35,905 bases of DNA from Proteiniphilum sp. GTDB taxonomy: Bacteria > Bacteroidota > Bacteroidia > Bacteroidales > Dysgonomonadaceae. The stretch covers positions 1 through 35,905 of the forward strand of contig JADLKK010000018.1 in assembly GCA_016839025.1 (NCBI GenBank). Direction: 5' to 3'. The position numbers were made by a program, and so were the translations under genes. Of the stretch, positions 1 to 8,917 are shown in pieces (the stretch's first letter is position 1; the number at the start of each line of letters is the position of its first letter). A model generated the notes under the pieces. It was not told where the DNA came from. It was given only the letters and a program-made list of their open reading frames with translations, and made no database searches.

Positions 1-70
1 GAAGTAGCTCAGTTGATAGAGCATTAGCCTTCCAAGCTGAGGGTCGCGGGTTTGAGTCCCGTCTTCCGCT
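1..70 (+). tRNA. tRNA-Gly (anticodon TCC), 5' end cut by the window
   Basis: The cloverleaf can be folded by eye. The D-arm is GCTC...GAGC. The anticodon stem TTAGC/GCTGA encloses the loop CTTCCAA, which gives anticodon TCC (Gly). The T-arm is GCGGG-TTTGAGT-CCCGT. The 3' acceptor strand is CTTCCGC followed by discriminator T at 70. The visible 5' acceptor strand starts at GAAG, so about three bases (GCG) lie outside the window. No CCA is encoded. Confidence 0.95.
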
Positions 71-73
71 CTC

Positions 74-111
74 AAAAGGAAGTAACATCGAACAGGGTTA
101 CTTCCTTTTTT
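74..111 (+). terminator. Rho-independent terminator after tRNA-Gly
   Basis: A perfect 13-bp stem pairs AAAAGGAAGTAAC (74-86) with GTTACTTCCTTTT (97-109), with a 10-base loop, and it ends in a T-run. It lies four bases after the tRNA. The hairpin overlaps any upstream TTG start for the following gene, which supports the ATG at 128. Confidence 0.9.
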
Positions 112-127
112 GTATCACAAAAACTGC

Positions 128-1489
128 ATGAAGGAGTCACCCGTTTCCCCCCCCAATATCCGCGACCTGACACAGGGGGATATCTTCCGTCAGCTGCTGA
201 ATCTGGCTCTTCCCCTGATGGCCATCAGTTTTATCCAGATGACCTATAACCTGGTAGACATCCTCTGGATTGGACGTCTGGGTAGCCGCTCGGTAGCGGC
301 AGTAGGCTCCATTGGCATGTTGATGTGGATGATGAACTCGGTAGCACTCATCTCCAAGGTGGGTGCCGAAATTTCCATCGGTCAGTCGATCGGCGCACGG
401 CGACTTGACCACGCCTCGATCTATGCTTCCCACACCACCACGCTGGCTCTGCTACTGGGACTCTCCTCCGGGATACTCTTCCTGCTATTCCCCCACCCTT
501 ATGTCTCCTTCTACAGGCTGGAACACTCTATTGCGCAGGATGCTGCGGGTTACCTGCGTGTCGTTGCACCGGGGATTCCGCTGATGTTTCTGATCCTCAA
601 TTTCTCCGGTATCTACATCGGGTCGGGACGTAGTGATATCCCCTTTTATTTCAATGCCAGCGGTTTGCTGTTCAATATTGTACTGGACCCACTCCTGATA
701 TTCGGAATAGGCCCTTTCCCAACGATGGGCCTGCAGGGGGCAGCACTTGCCACGGTGCTCTCACAGGGAGTGGTACTGTTACTCTTCGTGTGGCATCTGA
801 GGCGGCGCGACGGATTGCTGGGACACTTTCCTTTTCTGATCCGCCTTAGGAGACGTTACACGCTCAACATCCTGAAGTTGGGCCTGCCTGTGGCGGCAAT
901 GAATGTCTACTTTGCCTTCATCAACATGAACCTGGCACGCACCGCTTCCCTCTACGGGGGACATCTTGGCATCACCAGCCAGACCACCGGCGGGCAGATC
1001 GAGGGGATCACCTGGAACACCTCCAACGGCTTTGCTACCGCGCTGGGCAGCTTCGTGGCGCAAAACTTTGCGGCGGAAAAGATGCAGCGAGCAAGACATG
1101 CCTTCCGCTATACGGTGATAATGATGGGAGCACTGGGCAGCCTCGTTTCACTGGCATTTGTACTGCGGGGAGAGTGGATATTCTCCCTCTTTGTCCCGGA
1201 AAAAGAGGCCTATATGGCAGGGGGAAAATACCTGCTGATTCTTGGCTTCTCGCAGCTCTTCATGATGCTGGAGATCACAACGCAGGGAATGTTTAACGGC
1301 TTGGGCAGAACATCACCACCTGCCATCATCAGCATGGTGTTCAATACACTGCGCATCCCGCTGGCGCTCTTTCTGGGTGCGCGTATCGGGGTGACAGGCG
1401 TATGGTGGGCCATCTCCATCACCTCTTTCTGTAAGGGTGGGATTCTGCTGACCTGGTACCTGGTGCTGCGCAGGAAAAGAGCATGGTAG
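128..1489 (+). CDS. MATE family efflux transporter
   Basis: This 453-residue inner-membrane protein has about twelve hydrophobic segments and the usual length of MATE exporters (about 450). These use a sodium or proton gradient to expel cationic drugs or metabolites. The N-terminal region (ALPLMAISFIQMTYNLVD, then IGRLGS) is typical of the first MATE helices, and the second half repeats the pattern from about residue 240. The ATG at 128 was chosen because the alternative TTG at 110 lies inside the preceding terminator. The substrate cannot be told from sequence. The gene is convergent with the minus-strand barrel gene that ends at 1581. No clear promoter is seen between the tRNA terminator and the start. 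Confidence 0.9.
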   Translation: MKESPVSPPNIRDLTQGDIFRQLLNLALPLMAISFIQMTYNLVDILWIGRLGSRSVAAVGSIGMLMWMMNSVALISKVGAEISIGQSIGARRLDHASIYASHTTTLALLLGLSSGILFLLFPHPYVSFYRLEHSIAQDAAGYLRVVAPGIPLMFLILNFSGIYIGSGRSDIPFYFNASGLLFNIVLDPLLIFGIGPFPTMGLQGAALATVLSQGVVLLLFVWHLRRRDGLLGHFPFLIRLRRRYTLNILKLGLPVAAMNVYFAFINMNLARTASLYGGHLGITSQTTGGQIEGITWNTSNGFATALGSFVAQNFAAEKMQRARHAFRYTVIMMGALGSLVSLAFVLRGEWIFSLFVPEKEAYMAGGKYLLILGFSQLFMMLEITTQGMFNGLGRTSPPAIISMVFNTLRIPLALFLGARIGVTGVWWAISITSFCKGGILLTWYLVLRRKRAW

Positions 1490-1580
1490 GGTTTTTCTTA
1501 ATCCGTCTTTTGCTCGCGACCGTGCTAGCCTGTTCTAGTCATGCCGGTTGACGGGTACGGGTAGCCCATTATTTTCCTGT

Positions 1581-2804
1581 TTATTTGGCATTGAATCGAT
1601 AGCCCAATCCCATCATCAAGTTGTTCGGATCTTTAAAACGGTATAGCTGATAGCCCGTATGGAGGAATATGTTATGAGTGATATGGGTCTTGAGTACAAA
1701 AGTCTGGTAAAATGAGTTCGTATCATCTCCCTTGCACAAAAAGTTTTTTCCAATCCCCAGGTTAATTGAGAAGATGGGCATGACAATTTCCCCGCGCAGT
1801 GAGAGCCCTGCCGAAAACTGTTCCCTGAAGGGGGGCCTGTAGAATCTGAGTTCTTCAGGATCGGATGGAATATATGTATTGGCTATGTGCTTGCCGATGT
1901 TGGCACTTTCATCATACTGCAGATCAAGCGAAATACCGGCGCGGAAATAATTGCTGAAATGATACAATGGATTGAGATTCAGTCCTGCAATTGCAAACGA
2001 GCCCGGCACAAGCATCGGGCTTTGATCTTCTGGGAAGACGCCCTTTTTCCGTGTAGCGCCATAGAGAATGAGGTCGTAGGTAACACCCGAATGCAATGCG
2101 TGCTTCCGGGGCGGGAAATAGGAGAATCTGTTTTCGCCGTTGTTTCCAAAAAAATGGGCGACACCTATGGAGGCTCCGATTGTATTCACCCCTGAATTGG
2201 GATAACTGGTATTTCCGTTGGAATAGTGGGTCACCCCCACCCCGCCACGCAGATAGGTGCCTGGTGTCATTTGCCAGTTCAACAGAAATCCAAGGTTGAT
2301 ATAGGCGTTCATGTTGGAGCCGACAACCAAATTGAGTGGATTTTTCTCTTCATCATACCGCTTCCAACCGAAAGCTGCTCCAAAGTTCCATTCATAATCG
2401 AATGACAAGTCGGGGGTCATGCTTGCTATTCTTGACGTTTGGAAAAGATAGACGTTGACGGGATTTCCCAGTTCGGAAGCGTTGAAGAATGTATTGTAAG
2501 CGATTCCGACACCTTGTATGGCGTGAGGATATTCCTTGCCCAGATAGGTGTTGTCAGGGAACTTGAAACCGTACTTCAAATGGCCGGAAAGAGTGGAGTT
2601 CATTCTCTGTCCTGCATGGTTGGAGCCTTTGAAGAATTCATGCGTAGGAAACAGATATCCCGGCCTCAGATCGGTACCGATCATGTGTGTGATTTTTGTC
2701 GAAGTGGAGTCGCTGTTATCGCCAAAGGAGTCTACGGCGATGAATAGCAGCAATATGGTGCATAAGGAGGATTTCAGGGCCGTTTCATTCATTCTCATTT
2801 TCAT
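1581..2804 (-). CDS. PagL-like acyloxyacyl hydrolase / outer-membrane beta-barrel
   Basis: The 407-residue protein has a signal peptide (hydrophobic stretch about residues 13-27) and then alternating beta-strand patterns with many aromatic residues, as in outer-membrane barrels. Residues 191-205 carry the PagL-type signature VTHYSNGNTSYPNSG, with His193 and Ser195 matching the catalytic His and Ser of lipid A 3-O-deacylase (PagL). The third triad position, a Glu 14 residues after the His, appears to be Asn207. The family trims acyl chains from lipid A in the outer membrane. The protein is more than twice the length of classical PagL, with an extra barrel-like C-terminal half. The start overlaps the stop of the upstream lipoprotein gene as ATGA, which suggests translational coupling. 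The fold assignment is fairly firm; activity is inferred. Confidence 0.75.
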   Translation of the reverse strand: MKMRMNETALKSSLCTILLLFIAVDSFGDNSDSTSTKITHMIGTDLRPGYLFPTHEFFKGSNHAGQRMNSTLSGHLKYGFKFPDNTYLGKEYPHAIQGVGIAYNTFFNASELGNPVNVYLFQTSRIASMTPDLSFDYEWNFGAAFGWKRYDEEKNPLNLVVGSNMNAYINLGFLLNWQMTPGTYLRGGVGVTHYSNGNTSYPNSGVNTIGASIGVAHFFGNNGENRFSYFPPRKHALHSGVTYDLILYGATRKKGVFPEDQSPMLVPGSFAIAGLNLNPLYHFSNYFRAGISLDLQYDESANIGKHIANTYIPSDPEELRFYRPPFREQFSAGLSLRGEIVMPIFSINLGIGKNFLCKGDDTNSFYQTFVLKTHITHNIFLHTGYQLYRFKDPNNLMMGLGYRFNAK

Positions 2805-3760
2805 TCGACCCTTGTTTTTAAGATAAAATAATCCGTAGGACGGCTGCTGGTGAGTTCTCCCGAAAAGATACGCTTTTTACCTGTTTCAGGATGGGAGATA
2901 TTGACCTTGTAGGGCACGGAATATCTCTCCATATCATTAAGCACCAGTATTCTTCTTTTGTCATAGGCATCAACGGTCACCTCTACCGACAACTTCTTGT
3001 CCACTGGAACTTCAAGCTCCTGCCTTATCATCCCAAAAGTCGCCTTGGTGTAATGTAATACGGGTTGTGAGTCAACAATATCGGGGATGGTAATTTCCGG
3101 AAGCGTGGTGCCAAGCAACCGCTTGAACAATTCTTCGTCCCAGACAACTGCAGGGTCATAAAACTGAATTTCACGTACAGAATTTCGAAATGGATAAACC
3201 ACAAAGGTTACAGGTGTAGAGGTCTTGTTGTCAACTGTGAAGGATTCGATCTCCTTGACGGCACCTTCATGAATTGTAAACTTCTTCCAATCGTATTCCA
3301 CGCTGTCTACCCGGTATTTACAAGTGGGTGCCAGCAGAAGCTTGATCTGTTGTTCTTTGTAATCATTGCCTACTTTTATCAGCATGGTTACATCCTCATT
3401 CATGAGATTTTCATTGAGTGTAAGCTGTAGTTTGTTGCCGCCTCTCTTCTCTACACGGAAATCCAGAAAGTCGCTCAAGCAATGAACAGTAGCCGGTTCT
3501 TTTTCACCGAAAGGGAAAGAGACCGGCTCGCCATCGAGGGTATATGCCCGGGTTGTAAATGGGGCACCCATCAAAGAGACAATCTCAATCAGCTTCCAGT
3601 TATCTGACTTAAAATTGATTTCCTTTCTGTTGTCCGTTTCCGAAATGGCGACATCTATCTGCTCTCCGGGAAGAAAATCTTCTACAAAAATATCGCTATT
3701 GCAACCGGATATCAACATCAGAATGCTTAATGACAGTAATTTATGCATGTTTCTTTTCAT
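2801..3760 (-). CDS. Uncharacterised lipoprotein coupled to the PagL-like barrel
   Basis: The 319-residue protein begins with a lipoprotein signal (MLISGC, acylated Cys at about residue 20). The remainder is hydrophilic and beta-rich, without a family I recognise. Motifs such as SDNWKLIEI resemble the Ig-like or BACON-type repeats of Bacteroidota surface lipoproteins, but this is weak. Its stop codon overlaps the start of the PagL-like gene by four bases (ATGA), so the two products are probably made together and may act together at the outer membrane. A second in-frame Met at residue 5 is possible. The 295-base stretch upstream of it has no gene; it contains only a 10-bp palindrome at 3993-4015. 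Confidence 0.7.
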   Translation of the reverse strand: MKRNMHKLLSLSILMLISGCNSDIFVEDFLPGEQIDVAISETDNRKEINFKSDNWKLIEIVSLMGAPFTTRAYTLDGEPVSFPFGEKEPATVHCLSDFLDFRVEKRGGNKLQLTLNENLMNEDVTMLIKVGNDYKEQQIKLLLAPTCKYRVDSVEYDWKKFTIHEGAVKEIESFTVDNKTSTPVTFVVYPFRNSVREIQFYDPAVVWDEELFKRLLGTTLPEITIPDIVDSQPVLHYTKATFGMIRQELEVPVDKKLSVEVTVDAYDKRRILVLNDMERYSVPYKVNISHPETGKKRIFSGELTSSRPTDYFILKTRVE

Positions 3761-3992
3761 ATTTTATGCTTCTATAACCAACAGATACACTGACAATCAA
3801 CTGGTACGTTTATACCGTCCATCGCGACTTTCAAGAAGATTATCCATTGACCTGCATGCCACTTACAATGAGAATCATTCCTACAGACGCGAAATATGGA
3901 CAATTGCTGCATCATGAAGTGTTAACAAACACTAACCATCCAACCTCCCTGCTCAATGATACGATTAACCACCTGTTCCGAATACATCTATT

Positions 3993-4015
3993 TTGCATTG
4001 TTGAAAACAATGCAA
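3993..4015. repeat. Perfect 10-bp inverted repeat in the 3761-4055 intergenic gap
   Basis: TTGCATTGTT (3993-4002) and AACAATGCAA (4006-4015) are perfect inverted repeats around a 3-base spacer. There is no T-run on either side, so it does not look like a standard intrinsic terminator. It lies about 40 bases past the stop of the alanine dehydrogenase-like gene and about 230 bases upstream of the lipoprotein gene, both on the minus strand. It could be an RNA stem or a protein-binding operator. Nothing else was recognised in this gap. Confidence 0.5.
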
Positions 4016-4055
4016 TGGGTAGAGATATACAACTGTACATAAAAAACAATGAACA

Positions 4056-5261
4056 TCAAAACCCATGCAGAAAGAGTCCTATATCGGAGAGAGGAAGGGT
4101 AAAGTGACCAGCCACATAACGATTCACCACTTTTCCGGCATAGAGGTAGAAGCCGGCTGCAAAGCCCCGGTCGAACCTGGCAAAATGGGGTATCCCGCCA
4201 CAATCACCCATTGCAGTAAGCAGAGAGATGAAGAGATTGCTCATGGCAATGGATGCGGAGCGAGCTACGCGTGCACTGAGGCTCATCTCGCAGAAGTGAA
4301 GCACTCCAAACTTTTCAAACACCGGGGGGTGACCTGAAAGGCAGGCCTCCATCGAGGTCTCGAAACATCCTCCCTGTGGCATCCGCAAATCGATGATCAG
4401 CGAACCCTTTTTCATCTCACGGATCAGGTCGGCCGAGATGCGGTAGTAATGGCTTTTGTTGATGTATTGCATGGCACCGATCACCACATCTGCCGAGCGA
4501 AACACATTGCGCAACACATTGGGCTGCAGGGTGGAGGTGAAAAGTGGCGTCCCCAACTCATGACGAATGCCGCGCAGCTTAGCAATATCGTTGTCGAACA
4601 CCTTCACCGAAGCACCCAGTGCCAGTGCGGCACGGGCCGCCATCGTACCGGCGACGCCTGCACCGATAATCACCACCTCAGTGGGTGAGATACCCGGCAC
4701 CCCTCCCAGCAGAATTCCTTTTCCTCCATGGGCATTGCTCAACAGTTCCGCTGCCAGTGTAATGGAAAAGAGCCCTTCGATCTCGGAGATGGCTGTCACA
4801 AAAGGGGAGACTCCGGTCTGGTCATACAGCAACTCATAGGCCAGCGCATTGATTCTCTTTTCAGCCATCTTCTCAAGTAGTGAGGTGGAGAGTGTATGCA
4901 GATAGAGAAAGGAGAAAACAGTACTGCGTGGGCGCATCATCTCCACCTCCTCTTCTGTAGGTGGCATGATCTTGAGAATCAGATCGGCCTGAAACACCTC
5001 TCTGGCATTCTCCATGATCTCAGCTCCCGATTCGGCGTAGTAACGGTCGGAGTAATTGATGGTCAGGCCTGCTCCTGTCTCAAGTAACACGCGATATCCG
5101 GCAGCTACCAGCAGGGCGACTGTCTCGGGGGTGAGAGCCAGACGCCGTTCAGCCCCATCTTTTTCACGCGGGATCCCAATCACGGTTGTGAAATGGGGGT
5201 TCTCTGTTTTCTGTTGCAACTCCCGCACAAAGAAGGAGGTGCTTTTTAGCGGGTCATACAT
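4056..5261 (-). CDS. Alanine dehydrogenase / PntA-like NAD(P)-binding oxidoreductase, diverged active site
   Basis: The 401-residue protein has the two-domain alanine dehydrogenase / transhydrogenase-alpha fold. The substrate-binding half has Arg32 (PREKDGAERRLALTP), Lys97 (ILKIMPP) and His122 (YLHT), matching the pyruvate-binding Arg, Lys and His of alanine dehydrogenase. The nucleotide loop GAGVAG is at 200-205. Two expected positions differ. The usual DQGG motif reads MPQGGCFET, so the catalytic Asp is Pro295, and the usual CVxNxP segment reads CEMSLSA, so the Asn is Ser327. It may therefore have another substrate or reduced activity. Its start lies three bases after the aroK stop, so the two are probably co-transcribed. 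Confidence 0.7.
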   Translation of the reverse strand: MYDPLKSTSFFVRELQQKTENPHFTTVIGIPREKDGAERRLALTPETVALLVAAGYRVLLETGAGLTINYSDRYYAESGAEIMENAREVFQADLILKIMPPTEEEVEMMRPRSTVFSFLYLHTLSTSLLEKMAEKRINALAYELLYDQTGVSPFVTAISEIEGLFSITLAAELLSNAHGGKGILLGGVPGISPTEVVIIGAGVAGTMAARAALALGASVKVFDNDIAKLRGIRHELGTPLFTSTLQPNVLRNVFRSADVVIGAMQYINKSHYYRISADLIREMKKGSLIIDLRMPQGGCFETSMEACLSGHPPVFEKFGVLHFCEMSLSARVARSASIAMSNLFISLLTAMGDCGGIPHFARFDRGFAAGFYLYAGKVVNRYVAGHFTLPLSDIGLFLHGF

Positions 5262-5264
5262 GAT

Positions 5265-5801
5265 TTACCTGTTCCTGTTTTTCAAACGTTCTGCAATGGC
5301 ATTAACCGTAAGATGGACCTCCTCTTTCGTGATCATATGATCCGTATGGAAGATGATCTCTGCCCTGCTGTAATAACGCTCACGCTCAGCCAAATGTTCC
5401 CGGATAAAGGTCACCAGCTCCTCGGGTCTCTTTTCACGCAGAAGCGGCCGCACCGTCTTGGAGGCAAGCAACCGGGTAGCCAACTCTTCCGGTTCTGCCT
5501 GGATGTAAACTGTGGTACCAGCCTTGTTCATCAGCTCCATGTTGTCGAAGAAGCAGGGAGCACCGCCACCGGTGGAGATCAGCACATCTTCGAAGGTGGC
5601 CACCTCTTGCAGGGCCACTCTTTCGATTCTGCGAAAGGCCTCTTCACCTTTTTCAGAGAACAGCTGTGCGATGGTTTTGCGGTATTTGTTCTGGATATAT
5701 GCATCCAGGTCGATAAAGGTGAGCGAGAGCGACTGCGCCAGCCTCTTACCGATAGTGCTTTTGCCGCACCCCATATATCCGATCAGAAATATCCGTTCCA
5801 T
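5265..5801 (-). CDS. aroK: Shikimate kinase
   Basis: The 178-residue protein phosphorylates shikimate at the 3-hydroxyl with ATP in the chorismate pathway (cytoplasm). Walker A is GYMGCGKS at 8-15. The shikimate-binding residues are the DLD pair at 31-33, Arg58 in FRRIE, and the GGG loop at 78-80. The lid arginine is Arg118 in RPLL. The length is normal for a monofunctional AroK. It is the first gene of a pair with the alanine dehydrogenase-like gene, separated by three bases. Upstream lies the AGCTGTTAGC-type repeat region, and no clear promoter box is visible there. Confidence 0.93.
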   Translation of the reverse strand: MERIFLIGYMGCGKSTIGKRLAQSLSLTFIDLDAYIQNKYRKTIAQLFSEKGEEAFRRIERVALQEVATFEDVLISTGGGAPCFFDNMELMNKAGTTVYIQAEPEELATRLLASKTVRPLLREKRPEELVTFIREHLAERERYYSRAEIIFHTDHMITKEEVHLTVNAIAERLKNRNR

Positions 5802-5812
5802 TATTTTATCAA

Positions 5813-5880
5813 TTAGCTGTCAGCTGTTAGCCCTGAGCTGTTAGCTGTTAGCGTTATGTTTCGAACATCAAACATCAAAC
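5813..5880. repeat. Intergenic short-repeat tract (AGCTGTTAGC type and AACATCA type)
   Basis: Between aroK and the cardiolipin synthase gene, the ten-base unit AGCTGTTAGC and close variants (TTAGCTGTCAGCTG, GAGCTGTTAG, CTGTTAGC) occur several times from 5813 to 5852. A short direct repeat of AACATCAAAC follows at 5864-5880. A related tract lies at 9631-9703. It has no coding potential and no CRISPR-like spacing. Confidence 0.7.
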
Positions 5881-5915
5881 CAGAAACTTCCAAACCTGCT
5901 AACCTACTAACCGTT

Positions 5916-7340
5916 TTATAACAGCGGTGCGAAGAGGCGCAGCAACGATTCCAGAAAACGTCTCGTTACCGGGCGCCTTTTCCATTCTCTCAGAGAGACC
6001 ACCTCACAGACCCGCTGATCTTCAGCAAAGATACCCATCGCCTGCTCAGCAACCTGTTTGTCATATACAAATCCCTCCACTTCGAAATTTTGCTCAAAGC
6101 TACGGGTGTCAAAGTTGGCAGATCCGATCAGGGTGAGGGAACCATCGAATACCATCAGCTTGGAATGGAGAAATCCCGCCCGGTAGAGGTAGACCTTCAC
6201 ACCCGCCTGCAGCATATGAGCGATGAATGAGTGGGATGCCAGTTGCACCAGTGGCACATCGGATCGTTTTGAGATCATGAGCCGCACATCCACCCCTCTG
6301 ATGGCAGCTGCCTGCAGAGCATCGGTCATTGATTCAGGGGGGAAGAAGTAGGGTGTTTGGATGAAAATCGACCGCTCTGCACCGTAGATCGCCTGCATGA
6401 TTCCGTATGACAGTTCATTTTCTTCGCTCAATGGCCCGCTGTTGACTACTTGCATCAGTGTGTCACCACAGTTCTCGAGCATGGGAAAATAGTTGCGCGA
6501 GGTAATCAGTGTCTGGGAGACGAAGTACCAATCAATCAGGAAAACGGACTGCAGTCCCTGCACCCCCTTACCTTCGATGCGTGCATGGGTATCTCGCCAG
6601 GGTCCCCACTCCAGCCCCTTGATATATCGGTCAGCAATATTCATTCCTCCCAGATAGCCGATCTCACCATCAATGATGATGATCTTACGGTGTGTCCGGT
6701 AGTTGAGACGAGAGGTAAGAGATGGCAACGTAAGCTTCAGAAAAGGTTCCACCTCGATGCCTGCCATGCGGAACGCTTCAAAATAGGTTTTTCCTGTTTT
6801 CCGGGAACCGAAACTGTCGTAGATGATGCGCACCTCCACACCCTCGCGGGCCTTACGGATAAGAGCCTCCTGCAGTCTCTTTCCGATCTCATCGTCGGTC
6901 AATACATAATATTCAACATGAATATGCCTGTCCGCCTGTTCGATATCCGCAAAGAGCCTGTCAAACTTCTCGCTGGCATGGGTAAAGAGCTCCACTTTGT
7001 TGCCACCCAGCAGCGGGTTGTAATCCATGCGGCGAAGCAGAATGATCAGATTGCCATACTCCGGGGGATAACTCTGCTCCACCGGTGTCTCCATCTCATC
7101 CAGCGGTCGTTTCTTCAGCTTGCTGTACATGCGGCGTGAGATAAGATGCTTCCGTGTGGTGTCCTGCCCGAAGACTGCATACCAGATGATACCGATCACC
7201 GGCAGGAAAAGAACCGCCAGCACCCAGGCCACCGTTTTGATGGGATTCCTGTTCTCGGTGATCACCACCACCACGATACTCACCACCGTGAGTAGGTAAA
7301 GGATCTCAAAGAGAGTGATCAATGTCTGGTTCAGGGGCAT
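5916..7340 (-). CDS. cls: Cardiolipin synthase (phospholipase D family)
   Basis: The 474-residue protein joins two phosphatidylglycerol molecules into cardiolipin at the inner membrane. Two N-terminal membrane helices (about residues 5-28 and 36-57) are followed by two PLD domains with intact HKD motifs. The first is His217-Lys219-Asp224 (HRKIIIIDG) and the second is His392-Lys394-Asp399 (HSKLMVFDG), with GGMN and GSANFD after them. The ATG at 7340 is used rather than a longer upstream frame because it starts the first membrane helix and lies two bases after the rsgA stop. Expression is therefore probably linked to rsgA. The assignment to Cls rather than another PLD enzyme rests on the paired helices and length. 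Confidence 0.9.
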   Translation of the reverse strand: MPLNQTLITLFEILYLLTVVSIVVVVITENRNPIKTVAWVLAVLFLPVIGIIWYAVFGQDTTRKHLISRRMYSKLKKRPLDEMETPVEQSYPPEYGNLIILLRRMDYNPLLGGNKVELFTHASEKFDRLFADIEQADRHIHVEYYVLTDDEIGKRLQEALIRKAREGVEVRIIYDSFGSRKTGKTYFEAFRMAGIEVEPFLKLTLPSLTSRLNYRTHRKIIIIDGEIGYLGGMNIADRYIKGLEWGPWRDTHARIEGKGVQGLQSVFLIDWYFVSQTLITSRNYFPMLENCGDTLMQVVNSGPLSEENELSYGIMQAIYGAERSIFIQTPYFFPPESMTDALQAAAIRGVDVRLMISKRSDVPLVQLASHSFIAHMLQAGVKVYLYRAGFLHSKLMVFDGSLTLIGSANFDTRSFEQNFEVEGFVYDKQVAEQAMGIFAEDQRVCEVVSLREWKRRPVTRRFLESLLRLFAPLL

Positions 7341-7342
7341 GG

Positions 7343-8305
7343 CTACAAACGATATTTTCCTTCGCTGATATCTTCCAGGATATTGAGATAAGAGTGATAA
7401 CGGCTCTCGCTGATAACATGTTTTTCCACGGAGTCCCTGACAGCACAATCCGGCTCGTTGAGGTGGAGGCAGTTGTTATACCGACAACGCTTCGAAGCTC
7501 TGAAGATCTCCGGGAGGTAATGCGACACTTCGGCTGCAACCATATCGATGGTGCCAAATCCTTTGATACCGGGTGTATCGATGATGAAACCACCGTTTTC
7601 CAGCTCAATCATTTCGGAAAAAGTGGTGGTGTGCATTCCTTTCTGATGATAACCGGAGATCATTCCCACTTTCCGTATGGCATCACCGCGAAGGATATTG
7701 ACGATAGTCGACTTGCCCACGCCGGAGTGACCCGCCAGCAAGACTATTTTGCCACGGGTGAGAGCTCCCAGCTCCTCTCTACCCTGGCCGGTAATCATCG
7801 AACTCTCCAGGCAGTGATAGCCGATGGTGGTATAGAGTCGGATCAATCCCTTCAAATAGGACTGATCCTCAAGACTGTAAAGATCGACCTTATTGAAAAG
7901 CAGGGTGACCGGTACCGAGTAGGCTTCGGCAGTCACCAGAAAACGGTCGATGAAGACGGTGCTGGTCTCCGGGGAGCGCAAGGTGATGCATAACAGTGCA
8001 CGGTCGATGTTGGCAGCCAGAATATGGGCCTGTTTGGAGAGGTTGGATGCCCGTCGGACGATGTAGTTCTTCCGGTCTGCAATATCGGTGATGAAAGCAG
8101 TCCCGTCGAGGTTCACGTCAAGGCTCACCCGATCCCCCACCACCACGGGACTGGTGCTGCGAATCCCTTTCAGCCGGAAGCTACCCTTGGCACGGCAGAG
8201 CAGATCGTTGCCCTGCTCGTCGCGCACCAGATAACTGTTTCCCGTATTTCGTATCACCAGTCCGCTGCGCTGTTGCTGTTCCTCCTCACGGCAGGTTGAG
8301 ACCAT
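7343..8305 (-). CDS. rsgA: Ribosome small-subunit-dependent GTPase A
   Basis: The 320-residue circularly permuted GTPase helps the last steps of 30S subunit maturation. An N-terminal OB-fold (about 12-75) precedes the permuted motifs: G4 NKVD at 138-141, then G1 GHSGVGKST at 192-200, then G3 DTPG at 243-246. The C-terminal zinc-binding set is Cys274, Cys279, His281 and Cys287. The ATG at 8305 shares its A with the frr stop (TGATG), so translation is probably coupled to frr. An upstream TTG is unnecessary. The gene sits in a translation and growth cluster with frr and pyrH. Confidence 0.95.
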   Translation of the reverse strand: MVSTCREEEQQQRSGLVIRNTGNSYLVRDEQGNDLLCRAKGSFRLKGIRSTSPVVVGDRVSLDVNLDGTAFITDIADRKNYIVRRASNLSKQAHILAANIDRALLCITLRSPETSTVFIDRFLVTAEAYSVPVTLLFNKVDLYSLEDQSYLKGLIRLYTTIGYHCLESSMITGQGREELGALTRGKIVLLAGHSGVGKSTIVNILRGDAIRKVGMISGYHQKGMHTTTFSEMIELENGGFIIDTPGIKGFGTIDMVAAEVSHYLPEIFRASKRCRYNNCLHLNEPDCAVRDSVEKHVISESRYHSYLNILEDISEGKYRL

Positions 8306-8862
8306 CAAACTGTCAGTATTTCTTTCTCTTTCTCGGCGAACATCTCATCCACCCTCCGGATATATTTGTCGTGCAGCTTCTGCAGTTCATTCTCGCCATC
8401 CTTGCCCATATCTTCGGGCATCCCCTCTTTCACCGCTCTCTTCATCTCATCGATTCCCTCGCGGCGGGCATTACGGATGCTGATCTTGGCCTCTTCTGCT
8501 TCCTGTTTGGTCTGCTTCACCAACTGGCGACGCCGTTCCTCGGTAAGAGGAGGAATACCCAGGCGGATCACCTCCCCATTGTTCTCGGGAGTGATACCCA
8601 CGTCGGAGTCGAGGATCGCTTTTTCCACCACCTTCAGCATCTGCTTCTCCCATGGCTGCACCATGATGGTCTTGGCGTCGGGAGTAGTGACGGTTGCCAC
8701 ATTGGATAGGGGGACATGGCTTCCGTAATACTCTACGCGAATGCCGTCGAGGATGTGTGCATTGGCACGTCCTGCCCGGATGCGGGAAAAGGTCTCATCC
8801 AGAAACTCGAGGGTCATCTGCATTTTCTCCTCGGCTTCTTTCCTGATTGTTGTTGGTTCCAT
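8305..8862 (-). CDS. frr: Ribosome recycling factor
   Basis: The 185-residue protein, the normal length for RRF, releases ribosomes from mRNA after termination together with EF-G. The family pattern is clear: [17 protein letters not shown] near the start, then VEYYG...[21 protein letters not shown], and the charged C-terminal helix [13 protein letters not shown]. The ATG at 8862 was chosen because it gives the standard N-terminus; an upstream in-frame extension of 28 residues does not resemble the family. A possible promoter lies just upstream at 8889-8896 (minus strand). The end overlaps rsgA by one base. Confidence 0.96.
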   Translation of the reverse strand: MEPTTIRKEAEEKMQMTLEFLDETFSRIRAGRANAHILDGIRVEYYGSHVPLSNVATVTTPDAKTIMVQPWEKQMLKVVEKAILDSDVGITPENNGEVIRLGIPPLTEERRRQLVKQTKQEAEEAKISIRNARREGIDEMKRAVKEGMPEDMGKDGENELQKLHDKYIRRVDEMFAEKEKEILTV

Positions 8863-8888
8863 AACTATATCAAAAATTGTTTCAGTGG

Positions 8889-8896
8889 CAAAAATA
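8889..8896 (-). promoter_or_regulatory. Possible Bacteroidota -7 box for frr
   Basis: Read on the minus strand this is TATTTTTG, which fits TAnnTTTG, and it ends 27 bases before the frr ATG. No good -33 TTTG at the expected spacing was found, and the site sits in the short gap after pyrH, so it may only support extra transcription of frr-rsgA-cls. Confidence 0.35.
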
Positions 8897-8917
8897 GTCA
8901 AAACTTTTGAATGGTTC

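Noticed and set aside
1490-1580. Terminator between the convergent MATE and PagL-like genes
   Set aside because: I looked for a stem with a T-run on either strand and found only short, weak pairings.
5813-5880. CRISPR array
   Set aside because: The units are about 10 bases, variable and adjacent, without uniform repeats and spacers.
6450-7139. A 229-codon open frame on the plus strand
   Set aside because: It is antisense to the cardiolipin synthase gene, whose HKD motifs make the minus-strand reading certain; the plus-strand translation resembles no family.
7322-7993. A 223-codon plus-strand frame
   Set aside because: It lies opposite rsgA, which has complete GTPase motifs.
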